Assembly: GCA_018223435.1 (NCBI GenBank)
Contig: JAGTTO010000001.1
Coordinates: forward strand, 2,418,001 to 2,482,000
Length of the DNA stretch: 64,000 nucleotides
Source: Lachnospiraceae bacterium Marseille-Q4251
GTDB lineage: Bacteria > Bacillota > Clostridia > Lachnospirales > Lachnospiraceae
Direction: 5' to 3'
Shown here piece by piece: positions 8,386 through 16,860 of the stretch. The stretch's first letter is position 1, and every line of letters begins with the position of its first letter. Under the pieces are notes generated by a model, which did no database searches, had not been told where the DNA came from, and saw nothing but the letters and a program-made list of their open reading frames with translations. The position numbers were made by a program, and so were the translations under genes.

Positions 8386-9762
8386 TTATTTTAAATCCCT
8401 AGTCGCGCCGCGCCCCCAATGCCTTCTGGTATAAAACGCAAAATACAAAATAAACAACGTCGCTGTCAGTACCCAGGATCCGGGGTAGGAGAAGATAATA
8501 GTCTCCACAGCCCGGTGACTCGGAACGAAGAAGAAGATCCAGAGTATTCGGGTGACGCAGATACCGCCGCAGGTCAGGAGCATGGGGATCAGCACATTGC
8601 CGGCTCCGCGAAGTGCTCCGGAGAAGATCTCGATGAAGACGAAGGGCGCATAGGCAGGGACAATGATCTGCATGATCCGTACACCGATCGAAAGAACCTC
8701 TGCATCGGTGGTAAAGAGCGACAGCAGGAATTTTCCAAGGAAAAGATACATGAGCGCTGACAGGGTGAGCGCTGTGGCAAGATCCATACAAAAGCAGACC
8801 CGGACGCTCTTTTTCATACGGTCGATCTTTCCGGCACCGTAGTTCTGGCCCACGAAAGTGGTGATGGCGACACCGAAGGCGCTGCTGATCATCCAGTAGA
8901 AGGAATCGACCTTTCCGAAAGCGGTCCAGGCGGCCATTGTGTCCGTTCCGAAGGAGTTCAGGGCGGTCTGGATTACCATGTTGGCGATGTTGTACATGGT
9001 GGACTGAAGGCCGGAAGGAAGGCCGATCTTCAGCAGCATGGAGAGGGGCGCTGCGTGAAGGCGGATCTTGCGGAGCTCCAGCCGGTAAATATCTTTGGTC
9101 CGCATCAGATTCCGGAGGATCAGAACGGAGCTTAAAGCCTGGGAGATCAGGGTTCCAAGAGCCACGCCGAGGACTCCCATATGGAAGACCATCACCAGGA
9201 GAAGGTCCAGGAAAATGTTGCAGAAGCAGCAGAAGATCAGGAAATACAGCGGATTTTTGGAATCGCCTACCGCCCGCAGGATGCCGGAACCAATGTTATA
9301 GATAAAGATGAAAATAATTCCGCCGAAATAAAATCGAAGATAAAGCAGGGAATCTGCCATCAGATATTCCGGTGTGTTCATGAGACGTAGAATGATCGGG
9401 GAGAGCACAATTCCCAGAATCGAGATCACGAAGCTTCCCACGATGGAAAAGGCAATGGCCGTGTGAAGAGTATCCTGAAGATTTTTTTCATCGCGCGCCC
9501 CGTAATACTGGGCGATGATAACCGTCGCACCGGAAGAAAGGCCAACGAAGAAGCCGACGATCAGGTTAATGATCTGGCTGGAAGAGCCGCCCACGCAGGC
9601 CAGAGCCTCTTTTCCGACAAACCGGCCCACCACCATGGCATCCGCCGTGTTGTAAAGCTGCTGGAAAAAGGTTCCCAGAAGAATGGGAAAGAAGAAATAG
9701 AGAAGCTGCTTCCAGATGATACCCTCCGTGATCTGGTTCACGGTTTTTTCTGTTTGTTTCAT
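8386..9762 (-). CDS. MATE family efflux transporter
   Basis: This 458-aa inner-membrane protein exports drugs or metabolites in exchange for Na+ or H+. The sequence shows two repeated six-helix halves; the family start motif (LLYFFFPILLGTFFQQLYNTADAMVVG) and the mid-protein GLPSGLQSTMYNIANM repeat are clear. The ATG at 9762 is preferred because AGGGGGA lies 10 bp upstream; the open frame begins nine codons earlier at 9789 without such a site. It is divergent from the aminopeptidase gene and stands alone. A copy of the palindromic repeat lies just past its 3' end. The substrate cannot be predicted. Confidence 0.92.
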   Translation of the reverse strand: MKQTEKTVNQITEGIIWKQLLYFFFPILLGTFFQQLYNTADAMVVGRFVGKEALACVGGSSSQIINLIVGFFVGLSSGATVIIAQYYGARDEKNLQDTLHTAIAFSIVGSFVISILGIVLSPIILRLMNTPEYLMADSLLYLRFYFGGIIFIFIYNIGSGILRAVGDSKNPLYFLIFCCFCNIFLDLLLVMVFHMGVLGVALGTLISQALSSVLILRNLMRTKDIYRLELRKIRLHAAPLSMLLKIGLPSGLQSTMYNIANMVIQTALNSFGTDTMAAWTAFGKVDSFYWMISSAFGVAITTFVGQNYGAGKIDRMKKSVRVCFCMDLATALTLSALMYLFLGKFLLSLFTTDAEVLSIGVRIMQIIVPAYAPFVFIEIFSGALRGAGNVLIPMLLTCGGICVTRILWIFFFVPSHRAVETIIFSYPGSWVLTATLFILYFAFYTRRHWGRGATRDLK

Positions 9763-10037
9763 GATGTAAGATCCCCCTAAAAATGACATTTTGCGGACAA
9801 AAATACGCCGCCGGACAGCCCGTCCAGCGACATGTTCTCTACTAATATATCTATCCTATTCAGGAGCGTTTGTCAAGACGCTGATGCGACCTTTTCCGCC
9901 CTTATCTGTCGGTTGACAGTTCGGTGGAAACGTGGGAAAATGAGGGGAATGAACAGGGAGATTTGAGAAGATCTGCCTGACACTATAGAAGCAGAAAGAC
10001 GTTTTTGATAACTGCGAAAAATGTTAAGGAAGGAAAG

Positions 10038-11357
10038 ATGGATATCATGAGTCAGTCAGTAAATCAGGAGCTCATCGAGTTCCTGGATAACAGCCCCACC
10101 TGTTTTCAGGCGGTGGAAAATTTCAGAAAAATGCTTAAGGACGCCGGTTACAGCGAACTTCTGGAGTGTGAGAAGTGGGAGATCGTTCCGGGCGGAAAAT
10201 ATTTTGTCACGAGAAATGATTCCTCCATCATCGCTTTTTCTGTGCCGAAGAAGGATTTCACCGGTTTCCAGCTGATCTGCAGCCATACGGATTCCCCGAG
10301 CTTCAAGATCAAGGAAAATGCCGAGATGGACGCCGACGGCAAATATACAAAATTGAACGTGGAGGGTTACGGCGGCATGCTTTGCGCCCCCTGGTTTGAC
10401 CGTCCCCTCTCTGTTGCAGGAAGAATCGCAGTCCGCACAGAGAATGGCATTGAGACCCGTCTGGTAAACCTGGATCAGGATCTTGCCATGATCCCGAATC
10501 TGGCCATTCACATGAATCGCGAAGCCAACAGCGGCTACAAATACAACATTCAGAAGGATATGCTTCCGATCGTAGGCGAGGCCTCCTCCAAAGGAAAACT
10601 CATGAAGCTGGTGGCTGAGAACGCCGGCGTGAAGGAGGAGGATATCCTGAGTACAGATCTCTTCCTTTATAACCGCGTAAAAGGCACCGTCTGGGGCCTG
10701 GAAAAAGAGTTCCTGTCTGCCGGCCGCCTGGACGATCTTCAGTGCGCTTTTGCCTCCATGAAAGGCTTCCTCGGGGCAGTTCCGGGCGAGAGTGTTCCGG
10801 TCTGCGCCGTTTTCGACAATGAGGAAGTGGGCAGCAGTACAAAACAGGGCGCTGCTTCGACCTTCCTGGAGAGCACTCTGCGCCGCTTAAACGGGGCTCT
10901 GGGAAGAACCGAGGAGGATTACCTTTCCGCTGTGGCAGGAAGCTTTATGATCTCCGCGGACAATGCCCATGCGGTCCATCCGAATCACACAGACCTGGCA
11001 GATCCCACCAACCGTCCGGCCATGAACGGCGGTATTGTCATCAAATACAACGCCAACCAGAAATACACCACAGATGCGGTTTCCGCAGCAGTGTTCAAAC
11101 TGTTCTGTGAGAAAGTAAACGTACCCTGCCAGACCTTTACCAACCGCTCCGATATGGCAGGCGGTTCCACGCTGGGAAATATCGCCAACACGAAGGTTTC
11201 CTTAAACACCGTGGATATCGGCCTTCCGCAGCTGGCCATGCATTCTCCCTATGAGACCGCAGGCACCAAGGACACCGGCTATTTCTGCGAGGTAGCGAAG
11301 AAATTTTTCAGCTCCTCCGTCCAGATGAAGGCCAACGGAATTTACGAGATCCGATAA
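10038..11357 (+). CDS. M18 family metallo-aminopeptidase (aspartyl aminopeptidase type)
   Basis: This 439-aa cytoplasmic enzyme removes N-terminal residues, classically Asp or Glu, from peptides using two zinc ions. Family metal and catalytic motifs are all present: SHTDSPSFKIK near residue 83, DNEEVGSSTKQGA near 260, SADNAHAVHPNH near 303 and MHSPYETAG near 400. AAGGAAGGA precedes two possible ATGs (10038 and 10047); the first is used and the N-terminus is uncertain by a few residues. The 240-bp gap upstream is shared with the divergent MATE gene and contains a CTGTC-N4-GACAG palindrome at 9906-9919. A strong bidirectional terminator follows. Confidence 0.93.
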   Translation: MDIMSQSVNQELIEFLDNSPTCFQAVENFRKMLKDAGYSELLECEKWEIVPGGKYFVTRNDSSIIAFSVPKKDFTGFQLICSHTDSPSFKIKENAEMDADGKYTKLNVEGYGGMLCAPWFDRPLSVAGRIAVRTENGIETRLVNLDQDLAMIPNLAIHMNREANSGYKYNIQKDMLPIVGEASSKGKLMKLVAENAGVKEEDILSTDLFLYNRVKGTVWGLEKEFLSAGRLDDLQCAFASMKGFLGAVPGESVPVCAVFDNEEVGSSTKQGAASTFLESTLRRLNGALGRTEEDYLSAVAGSFMISADNAHAVHPNHTDLADPTNRPAMNGGIVIKYNANQKYTTDAVSAAVFKLFCEKVNVPCQTFTNRSDMAGGSTLGNIANTKVSLNTVDIGLPQLAMHSPYETAGTKDTGYFCEVAKKFFSSSVQMKANGIYEIR

Positions 11358-11360
11358 AAA

Positions 11361-11416
11361 GAGATAAAAAATGCGGCATAGTCAGAAAAAGCGACTATGC
11401 CGTATTTTTTTATCTC
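11361..11416. terminator. Bidirectional terminator between convergent genes
   Basis: ATGCGGCATAGTC pairs with GACTATGCCGTAT, and the flanking A-run and T-run extend the stem to GAGATAAAA...TTTTATCTC, around a loop of about 9 nt. It serves the M18 gene on the plus strand and the EAL gene, whose last codons overlap it, on the minus strand. Confidence 0.9.
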
Positions 11417-13047
11417 TGTGTCTCATCGATGAGTTTTTCGAAAGCTTCCGCGGGCATGGGCCGGGCAAAATAGTAACCCTGGACCGTGTTGCAGTCCCAG
11501 TTCTTAAGAAGTTTCGTCTGCTCGGGATTTTCCACACCCTCGGCGATCATCGGAAGGTTCAGGCGGTGCATCATGTGGATGATCTCGGAGAGGATGATCT
11601 GCGAGCGGGGGCTTTCCAGAATGTCCCTGACGAAAGTCATGTCGATTTTCAGCACATCCATCGGGCAGTCCTTGAGAACGCTTAAGGAAGAATAGCCGGA
11701 ACCGAAATCATCCATCAGGAAGCGGAAGCCCTTTTTCTGAAGCCGGGCGACAGCCTCTGCCATCGTGTCCTGGCTCTCCACATAGACGCTCTCCGTGAGC
11801 TCCAGGCCGAAAGCGCCGGGATCCAGCTCATATTTTTCCATGAGACCTAAAAGAAAAGGTTCAAAATCTTCATCAAAAATATGGGCTCTGGATACATTTA
11901 CGGAGAAGGGAATCCTTTTTCTGCCCTCTTTTTTTCGGCGCCAGAGCAGTTTGGCGGCGTTCTCCCAGATATACTGGTCCAGCTGGATGATGAAGCCGTT
12001 TTTCTCAAAAACCGGGATAAAGCTGGCAGGGGAGATCATTCCGTAGATGGGGTGATTCCAGCGAACCAGCACCTCGGCTCCGACGATACTCTTGGTCCGG
12101 ATATCGAAGAAAGGCTGAAAATAGGGGACAAAGTCGCCGTTTTTCAGGGAAGGCTCCATGGACTGGATCAGGGTCTGCTCCCGGGTGATCTGCTGACGGA
12201 ACTCCTCGTTGAAGATCGAGTAAGGCTGGCTGTAGGAAGTGCGGGCCTTCTGAAGAGCCATTTTGGCGAAATCTGCCAGTTGATAGGGCGGCATGTTCCG
12301 GTCATAGACAGGACAGATCCCGAAATAAAGGGAAATATGAAAGGCCAGTGGATAATGGTCCATATCATGCTGGAGCTGTTCCATAAAGTCCAGGATTTCC
12401 TCACGGTTCATGGAAGTGCAGATGCAGAAGGAATCCGCATAAAACCGGCCGCAGGTGTCCCCCGGTTTTAAATGTTTCAAAACAGATTCATAGAAATCAT
12501 GCAGAAGGGCATCGCCGGCCTGGCTCTGAAACAGATCGTTGATCATACGAAGTCCGTAAATATCGGTCCGGACGATGGTGTACTCCGTCTCCGGATGACT
12601 TTTAAGCAGCTTTGAGGTATGACAGCAGAAGGCAGGGCGGGTCAGGGCGCCGGTGAGCTCGTCATGCTCGATTCGTTCTTTGAGGGCTTCTTTTTCTTCA
12701 TTGAGATACATATGGGGCTTGGCCAGGCCCAGATAGACCGGGGTTCCGTCGGAAAGCGCCGTCCGATGGGCCGTCAGGTCAAAGGCACAGTGAAGCTGGG
12801 AGTGAAACTGGACAGAAGAACATTCGGAAAGAGAGGGATCTTCCTGAAGCTTCCGCACAGGACAGGCTCCGCAGGGAGTTGTCTGGCTGCAGCAGAAATA
12901 GCAGGGGCGTTCTCCGACGTGAAACCCTGCGTTTTTTTCCATATATTCGTTGCAGTATAAAATGTGAAAATCCTGGTCCGACAGAACAAAAAGACCAATA
13001 TCTGAAAAATGTTGAAAAACAGACAGTTCCTGAAGCAGTTTTTTCAT
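11410..13047 (-). CDS. PAS-like / degenerate GGDEF / EAL protein (probable c-di-GMP phosphodiesterase)
   Basis: This 545-aa protein has a PAS-like N-terminal domain with a cysteine cluster (CYFCCSQTTPCGACP, about residues 48-62), a GGDEF domain (about 125-265) and an EAL domain (about 280-540). The GGDEF signature is replaced by GRFYADSF, so cyclase activity is unlikely. The EAL domain keeps its catalytic set: EVL, NVS, LELTES, DDFGSG, LKID, AEGVE and QGYYF. It therefore most likely degrades cyclic di-GMP, with input from the PAS-like domain, perhaps through metal or redox at the cysteines. No membrane segment is seen. AAAGGGTGAG precedes the ATG. It is a single gene, divergent from the GntR operon, and ends inside the shared terminator. 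Confidence 0.9.
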   Translation of the reverse strand: MKKLLQELSVFQHFSDIGLFVLSDQDFHILYCNEYMEKNAGFHVGERPCYFCCSQTTPCGACPVRKLQEDPSLSECSSVQFHSQLHCAFDLTAHRTALSDGTPVYLGLAKPHMYLNEEKEALKERIEHDELTGALTRPAFCCHTSKLLKSHPETEYTIVRTDIYGLRMINDLFQSQAGDALLHDFYESVLKHLKPGDTCGRFYADSFCICTSMNREEILDFMEQLQHDMDHYPLAFHISLYFGICPVYDRNMPPYQLADFAKMALQKARTSYSQPYSIFNEEFRQQITREQTLIQSMEPSLKNGDFVPYFQPFFDIRTKSIVGAEVLVRWNHPIYGMISPASFIPVFEKNGFIIQLDQYIWENAAKLLWRRKKEGRKRIPFSVNVSRAHIFDEDFEPFLLGLMEKYELDPGAFGLELTESVYVESQDTMAEAVARLQKKGFRFLMDDFGSGYSSLSVLKDCPMDVLKIDMTFVRDILESPRSQIILSEIIHMMHRLNLPMIAEGVENPEQTKLLKNWDCNTVQGYYFARPMPAEAFEKLIDETQR

Positions 13048-13131
13048 AATCTCACCCTTTGTGTCATAGATAGTTAAATCTTACCACAGAAATATGGACA
13101 AAATCAACAGAAAACGACATTAAAAAAACTC

Positions 13132-13160
13132 TTGACAGGGTGAAAAACAGGTGATATGGT
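13132..13160 (+). promoter_or_regulatory. Promoter of the GntR/ABC operon
   Basis: TTGACA (13132-13137), a 17-bp spacer and TATGGT (13155-13160). The -10 element overlaps the palindrome at 13158-13181, which fits repression by the first gene's product. Confidence 0.7.
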
Positions 13161-13181
13161 TAGTTACATAAGTAATGAACC
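13158..13181. promoter_or_regulatory. Palindromic operator for the YtrA-type GntR regulator
   Basis: GGTTAGTTAC-N4-GTAATGAACC is a 24-bp inverted repeat matching at 8 of 10 positions per arm. It covers the end of the -10 element and the expected transcription start. YtrA-type repressors commonly bind such sites in their own promoters. It also contains the ATG at 13175, so that codon is an unlikely start for the regulator. Confidence 0.6.
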
Positions 13182-13210
13182 ACACAACCAAGGGAAAGGA
13201 AGTGAAATCC

Positions 13211-13603
13211 TTGCAGGAAATCTTAAACCAGGAGAAATCGATCTATCTGCAGATCAAAGAGATGATCGAGCGGGATATTCTGAGAGATATCCTTCTGGAA
13301 GAAGAGCGGGTACCGAGCACCAATGAGCTGGCGAAGCTGTATGCCATCAATCCGGCCACAGCAGCCAAGGGAATCAATCTTCTGGTGGAGGAAGGGATTT
13401 TGTATAAAAAAAGAGGAATCGGAATGTTTGTCGCAGAGGGGGCAAAGGCAGCGATCATGAAAAAGAGAAAAGAACATTTTTTTGACGATTATATCAAGGG
13501 GCTTCTATCGGAGGCGGCATCTCTGGGGATTTCAAGAAAAGAACTCATCGAGATGATCGCCGACGCGGGAGAAACGGAAAAGAAGACACCGGAGAAGGGC
13601 TGA
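13211..13603 (+). CDS. GntR family transcriptional regulator, YtrA subfamily
   Basis: This 130-aa DNA-binding protein has the GntR winged helix (LQIKEMIERDILRDILLEEERVPSTNELAKLYAINPATAAKGINLLVEEGILYKKRGIGMFV split over about residues 14-75) and only a short helical tail, as in YtrA-type regulators that lack a ligand domain. The TTG at 13211 is chosen: AAAGGAA lies 9 bp upstream, and the earlier in-frame ATG (13175) lies inside the probable operator. It is the first gene of an operon with two ABC exporters and probably represses it until a signal, often cell-envelope or antibiotic stress in relatives, relieves it. Confidence 0.88.
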   Translation: MQEILNQEKSIYLQIKEMIERDILRDILLEEERVPSTNELAKLYAINPATAAKGINLLVEEGILYKKRGIGMFVAEGAKAAIMKKRKEHFFDDYIKGLLSEAASLGISRKELIEMIADAGETEKKTPEKG

Positions 13604-13628
13604 GAACCGGAGGAAAATGGAGGAACGT

Positions 13629-14510
13629 ATGGAACAGCTGATCTGTGAAAATATCACGAAAAATTATAAATCAAAGGATGCGCTTGACAGTGTGAACCTG
13701 ACTCTGGCAAAAGGCAAGATCTACGGTCTCATCGGCCGGAACGGAGCTGGAAAAACGACGCTTCTGTCCATCTTAAGCGCCCAGAATCCGCCGAGTGAGG
13801 GCAGCGTCGTTCTGGAAACGGAGGAGGGCAGGCTTTCCGTCTGGGAAAATGAAAAGGCTCTGAGTCATATCTGTTTTTCCAGGGAACTGAACGTGGGGAA
13901 AAATACGGCGCTCTCAGCTACGAAGGTGAAAGATTATCTTCGGACCGCTTCTGTCTATCTGCCACACTGGGACCAGGAACTGGCAGACGAGCTGATCCGG
14001 AAATTTCATCTGGATGTGAAGCAGAAGATCGGAAAACTGAGCAAAGGTATGGTCTCCATGGTGACGATCATCGTGGCTCTGGCCAGCAAGGCGGATTTCA
14101 CCTTCCTGGACGAGCCGGTTTCCGGCCTGGATGTGGTGGCGAGAGAGCAGTTTTATCGGATTCTTCTCGAAGAATTTACAGAAACAGGCAGGACTTTCGT
14201 GGTCTCTACGCATATCATGGAAGAGGCGGCAGATCTCTTTGAGGAGGTCATTATCTTAAAGGAAGGAAAGCTTCTTCTGAAGGAAAATACCGAGGAGCTT
14301 CTGGAGTCCTGCCTCCATATCTCCGGAAAGGCGGAGGAGGTAGACCGGGCCACAGAAGGACTGGAAAAGCACTATGAGGAGCGGTTGGGCCGGAGCAAGA
14401 GCGTGATGGTCCGCCTGAAACCGGGACAGGAGCTTCCGGATGCAGAGGTGACTGTCCAGCCCATGAACCTTGAGAAGGTGTTTGTGGCGCTCTGCGGTGA
14501 GGAGGCTTAG
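13629..14510 (+). CDS. ABC transporter ATP-binding protein (YtrB-like)
   Basis: This 293-aa ATPase powers the membrane proteins that follow. Walker A is GRNGAGKTT (about residues 36-44), the signature is the variant LSKGM, and Walker B is ADFTFLDEPVSGLD, followed by the switch His in STHIMEEAADL. An in-frame ATG lies 12 bp upstream at 13617 with its own GGAGG; the site before 13629 has slightly better spacing, so the start is uncertain by four residues. The variant signature and the C-terminal extension fit exporter ATPases of the YtrB/BcrA group. It lies 25 bp past the GntR gene and touches the next gene's ribosome-binding site. Confidence 0.92.
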   Translation: MEQLICENITKNYKSKDALDSVNLTLAKGKIYGLIGRNGAGKTTLLSILSAQNPPSEGSVVLETEEGRLSVWENEKALSHICFSRELNVGKNTALSATKVKDYLRTASVYLPHWDQELADELIRKFHLDVKQKIGKLSKGMVSMVTIIVALASKADFTFLDEPVSGLDVVAREQFYRILLEEFTETGRTFVVSTHIMEEAADLFEEVIILKEGKLLLKENTEELLESCLHISGKAEEVDRATEGLEKHYEERLGRSKSVMVRLKPGQELPDAEVTVQPMNLEKVFVALCGEEA

Positions 14511-14511
14511 G

Positions 14512-15186
14512 ATGAACAGGAAAAAGTTTTTGTTTTACGGACGGATCTGGGGGATCACGGTGGGAGGAGCTCTTGTCGCCGGTCTGATCCTTGCTCTGAT
14601 TACCTGGCTCAACAGAGGAGGAGATGTCCGGGGGATGATCTGGTATATGCTGGCAGTGGACTGTATGATGACCGGATATTTCTGTCTTCAGATTCTTCCT
14701 TTTTCCACCTATATGTCCACGGTTCCGTTGATGTTGGCCTCCGGCTGCCGAAGAAAGGAAGTTATCTTAAGTTCCCAGATCCTGAAGTTTTTAAATATCT
14801 TAGGGATTCTGGCGGTCACAGCAATTTTCCTTCTTCTGCAGTCTCGGATGAAAGGAAATCAGGTGGAAATCCAGCGTATGAAGGATATGTTTCTGATGAG
14901 CGCTCTGCTTCTCCTCTCAGGAGGCTCCGTCGGAAATCTGATCGGTGTTCTTTATAATCTGATCGGAAGATGGGTCATGATCCTTTATGTCATTTTAAAC
15001 GGTCTTACAGGCGGTATGGTGGGAGTGGTCACGGAACTTTCTTCGACTCCCGACATCAATACCTTTGGAGATCTGCTGGGAAATACCGCCTTTCTGACAG
15101 CTGCCTTTGTGGCAGCGCCGGTTTTCATCGCAGCGGATCTCATTGTTTCCTGGCTGGTATTGAGACGGACAGAAGTCCGCTGCTAA
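14512..15186 (+). CDS. ABC transporter membrane protein, six-helix type
   Basis: This 224-aa hydrophobic protein has about six membrane segments (for example GGALVAGLILALITWL and IMYMLAV-like stretches) and a basic N-terminus. The ATG at 14512 follows GGAGG at 6 bp and lies one base after the ATPase stop, so translation is coupled. It has no strong family signature; position between an ATPase gene and a second membrane-protein gene marks it as the permease of a YtrBC-like exporter. The substrate is unknown. Confidence 0.8.
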   Translation: MNRKKFLFYGRIWGITVGGALVAGLILALITWLNRGGDVRGMIWYMLAVDCMMTGYFCLQILPFSTYMSTVPLMLASGCRRKEVILSSQILKFLNILGILAVTAIFLLLQSRMKGNQVEIQRMKDMFLMSALLLLSGGSVGNLIGVLYNLIGRWVMILYVILNGLTGGMVGVVTELSSTPDINTFGDLLGNTAFLTAAFVAAPVFIAADLIVSWLVLRRTEVRC

Positions 15187-15201
15187 GATAGGAGGAGAAT
15201 T

Positions 15202-15930
15202 ATGAAAAACAGTATATGGCAGGAATTTGTCCTTGAGAAAAAGACCATCGGTATTTTTGCGGCCATCGCGGGCGGTTCCTGGCTCGTGGGCATCCTGGGA
15301 ATGCTGATCTTTCAGGCCTTTATAAAGAATGACAAAGCGCTTTTTCCGATAGCGACGGTGCTGCTTGTGGGTATTGGAAGTATTTTTCTGCTTTTTCTTC
15401 TGGCAAACTCCTTTGCCCACAAGTTTAATCTGGCGATTTCCATGGGAAGAACAAGAAAGAGTTATCTTCCCTCTGTGGCCTTTCTGATTTTTGTCATCGT
15501 GCTTATGGTCTATGTGATGGGAGGCATTGGTTTCCTTATAGAGAAGGGGCTTTACGGGCTGCTTTATCATGGCAGAAAGCTGACGGGGAATATGGGGCCC
15601 TTTCTGACTCCGGCCTGGATTCTCTGCTACACCGTTTTTGAGACGGGACTCATCTGCCTGTACGGAAGCCTTATGAAAAAGGACCGGAAAATGGGAACGA
15701 TCTTTTTCCTTATCACATGGGTTCTTTTCTGCTGGACTTCCGGAGGCTTCTGGGGAAATTACGATGGAATGGATGGTTCGATCATGAGCCGGTTTACCTT
15801 TCTGGGCTATCAGATCCGGATCTGGTTTACGAGTTATTCAACAGAAATCCGCATGGCGATCCTGGTACTCATTGGCCTGGCAGGCTATTTTATCATGTAT
15901 CTGATGCTGCGAAGAGAAGCAGCTGATTAA
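15202..15930 (+). CDS. ABC transporter membrane protein
   Basis: This 242-aa integral membrane protein has about six hydrophobic segments, beginning IGIFAAIAGGSWLVGILGMLIF at about residue 16. AGGAGG precedes the ATG. It follows the previous membrane gene by 15 bp and precedes a second ATPase gene by 12 bp. It probably pairs with the preceding membrane protein and the ATPase at 13629 to form one exporter. No sequence signature tells the substrate. Confidence 0.78.
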   Translation: MKNSIWQEFVLEKKTIGIFAAIAGGSWLVGILGMLIFQAFIKNDKALFPIATVLLVGIGSIFLLFLLANSFAHKFNLAISMGRTRKSYLPSVAFLIFVIVLMVYVMGGIGFLIEKGLYGLLYHGRKLTGNMGPFLTPAWILCYTVFETGLICLYGSLMKKDRKMGTIFFLITWVLFCWTSGGFWGNYDGMDGSIMSRFTFLGYQIRIWFTSYSTEIRMAILVLIGLAGYFIMYLMLRREAAD

Positions 15931-15942
15931 GGAGGAGAAGAT

Positions 15943-16860
15943 ATGAAACTGGAGGTAAAAGATCTTTACAAAAGTTTTGGAGGAACAGAGGTACTTCACG
16001 GAATTTCTTTTTCTGTGGAGAGCGGCCGGGCTTTAGGCCTGCTTGGCCGGAACGGAGCTGGAAAGACCACGACGATCCGGATTCTGATGCAGGTATTCGC
16101 CGCAAATAAGGGAACGGTGACACTGGACGGCGTACCCTTTTCTACAAAAAAGATCGGCATCGGCTATCTTCCCGAGGAGCGAGGCCTCTACCCGAAAAAA
16201 ACCGTCACCGAGCAGCTTATGTACCTGGCGCAGCTTCGGGGCATGAAAAAGGCTGAGGCCGCGAAAGCTGTGAAGCACTGGCTGGAGCGCATGGGCGTGG
16301 AACAGTACGCTTCCCGAAAGCTGGAAACGCTTTCCAAAGGAAATCAGCAGAAGGTCCAGCTGGCGGCCACGCTGGTTCACAATCCGCCGGTGATCATTCT
16401 GGATGAGCCGTTTTCCGGTCTGGACCCGGTAAATTCCCAGGTATTAAAGGATGTGATCCAGGAACAGATCGCGGAGAACAAGCTTGTGATCTTTTCCAGT
16501 CATCAGATGAGCTATGTAGAGGAATTCTGTAACGATATCGTCATCATGAATCACGGAGAGACCGTCCTATCGGGCGACTTAAGGGAGATTAAGACGCTCT
16601 TCGGCCATGGCCGCCTGGTGCTTTCCCTCAACGGAAAAGACGGGGAAGAGACAGAGACTATCGTAAAGGAGCGCTTCTCCGGTCTGGTGCAGCCTGACGG
16701 CATCCATAAGGATTTCGTGGTGCTGAAAATGACAGGAGAGACGACGAAAACGCAGGTATTCCGGGCGCTGGCAGAGAGCGGCCTGGATGTGGAGAGCTTC
16801 GGAGATTACCGGCCGTCGCTCAATGATATTTTCGTGGAAAGAGCAGGTGACGAGGCATGA
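15943..16860 (+). CDS. ABC transporter ATP-binding protein (NatA-like)
   Basis: This 305-aa ATPase has Walker A GRNGAGKTTTIRIL (about residues 36-49), the signature LSKGNQQKVQ and Walker B VIILDEPFSGLDPVN, then the switch His in FSSHQMSYVEEF. The extended C-terminal domain is usual in NatA-type subunits, whose partner NatB exports sodium in Bacillus; other substrates are possible. It overlaps the next gene by four bases (ATGA), so the two proteins are made together. Confidence 0.92.
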   Translation: MKLEVKDLYKSFGGTEVLHGISFSVESGRALGLLGRNGAGKTTTIRILMQVFAANKGTVTLDGVPFSTKKIGIGYLPEERGLYPKKTVTEQLMYLAQLRGMKKAEAAKAVKHWLERMGVEQYASRKLETLSKGNQQKVQLAATLVHNPPVIILDEPFSGLDPVNSQVLKDVIQEQIAENKLVIFSSHQMSYVEEFCNDIVIMNHGETVLSGDLREIKTLFGHGRLVLSLNGKDGEETETIVKERFSGLVQPDGIHKDFVVLKMTGETTKTQVFRALAESGLDVESFGDYRPSLNDIFVERAGDEA

